From NCBI GenBank assembly GCA_021647535.1, contig JAKIUO010000189.1, positions 1 through 5,389 of the forward strand: 5,389 bases of DNA, read 5' to 3'. The notes under the pieces are model-generated. The model was given only the letters and a program-made list of their open reading frames with translations. It ran no database searches and was not told the DNA's origin. Origin of the DNA: Hyphomicrobiaceae bacterium (GTDB taxonomy: Bacteria > Pseudomonadota > Alphaproteobacteria > Rhizobiales > JAKIUO01). The translations under genes and the position numbers were made by a program. Positions 5,371 through 5,389 of this stretch are shown piece after piece; within the stretch, counting starts at the first letter, position 1; each line of letters opens with the position of its first letter.

Positions 5371-5389
5371 CGTAACTTAACGCCTATGG
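5371..5389 (-). repeat. Right terminal inverted repeat of the 198-bp element
   Basis: This is the inverted partner of 5192-5210 (17 of 19 bases). It coincides exactly with the right edge of the window, so the true end may extend further by a base or more; the left copy is preceded by another C. Confidence 0.75.

Larger units (their letters stand above)
5192..5389. repeat. MITE-like inverted-repeat element, 198 bp
   Basis: The element is an imperfect palindrome. The left arm is 5192-5284, the centre a 13-nt A+T-rich stretch (5285-5297), and the right arm 5298-5389 in reverse orientation. Aligning the left arm with the reverse complement of the right by hand gives about 61 identities in 92 ungapped positions, strongest at the outer ends and at the ends nearest the centre (CATTTTT/AAAAATG). 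Each arm carries the same two hairpins at the same alignment positions. It encodes no transposase and no convincing protein. The architecture suits a MITE or a paired palindromic unit mobilised in trans; I do not recognise a named family. It could also act as a bidirectional transcription stop behind nnrS. The window ends on its last base, so flanking duplications cannot be seen. Confidence 0.75.

Noticed and set aside
5192..5389. CRISPR array or integron attC site
   Set aside because: The repeats are inverted, not direct with spacers, and no integron core motifs or integrase are seen; a palindromic element explains the structure better.

Overview
The window looks like chromosomal DNA of a moderate-G+C alphaproteobacterium. 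The basis is the wording of ribosomal proteins S12 and S7, EF-G and the EF-Tu N-terminus, and a CTTGACC-type -35 box. The class is inferred from remembered family sequences; no genus is claimed.

Positions 1-3387, read on the minus strand, hold the streptomycin (str) operon in its conserved order: rpsL (S12), rpsG (S7), fusA (EF-G) and the first 74 codons of tuf (EF-Tu), which runs off the left edge. All four reading frames are intact, of normal length where complete, and preceded by purine-rich ribosome binding sites. The rpsL-rpsG spacer (101 bp) and the fusA-tuf spacer (91 bp) are long enough to carry RNA control elements; rpsG and fusA are only 20 bp apart.

Positions 3388-3899 are a 512-bp A+T-rich divergent intergenic region. 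It contains a good candidate str promoter (TTGACC, 17-bp spacer, TAGATT), which implies an rpsL leader of about 250 nt, a second overlapping promoter-like pair, and several small inverted or direct repeats. No gene was found in it. The rpoBC genes that often precede rpsL are not there.

Positions 3900-5120, on the plus strand, encode a 406-residue NnrS-family polytopic membrane protein, associated in other bacteria with nitric oxide stress and denitrification. No other nitrogen-oxide gene is visible beside it.

Positions 5192-5389 hold the most unusual item: a 198-bp element ending in near-perfect inverted repeats (17 of 19 bases) and built of two 92-93-nt arms in inverted orientation that align without gaps at about two thirds identity. 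Each arm contains the same two small hairpins, whose stems differ between arms by paired, compensating changes. It resembles a miniature inverted-repeat element or a paired palindromic-repeat unit. The window stops exactly at its outer end, so no target duplication can be checked.
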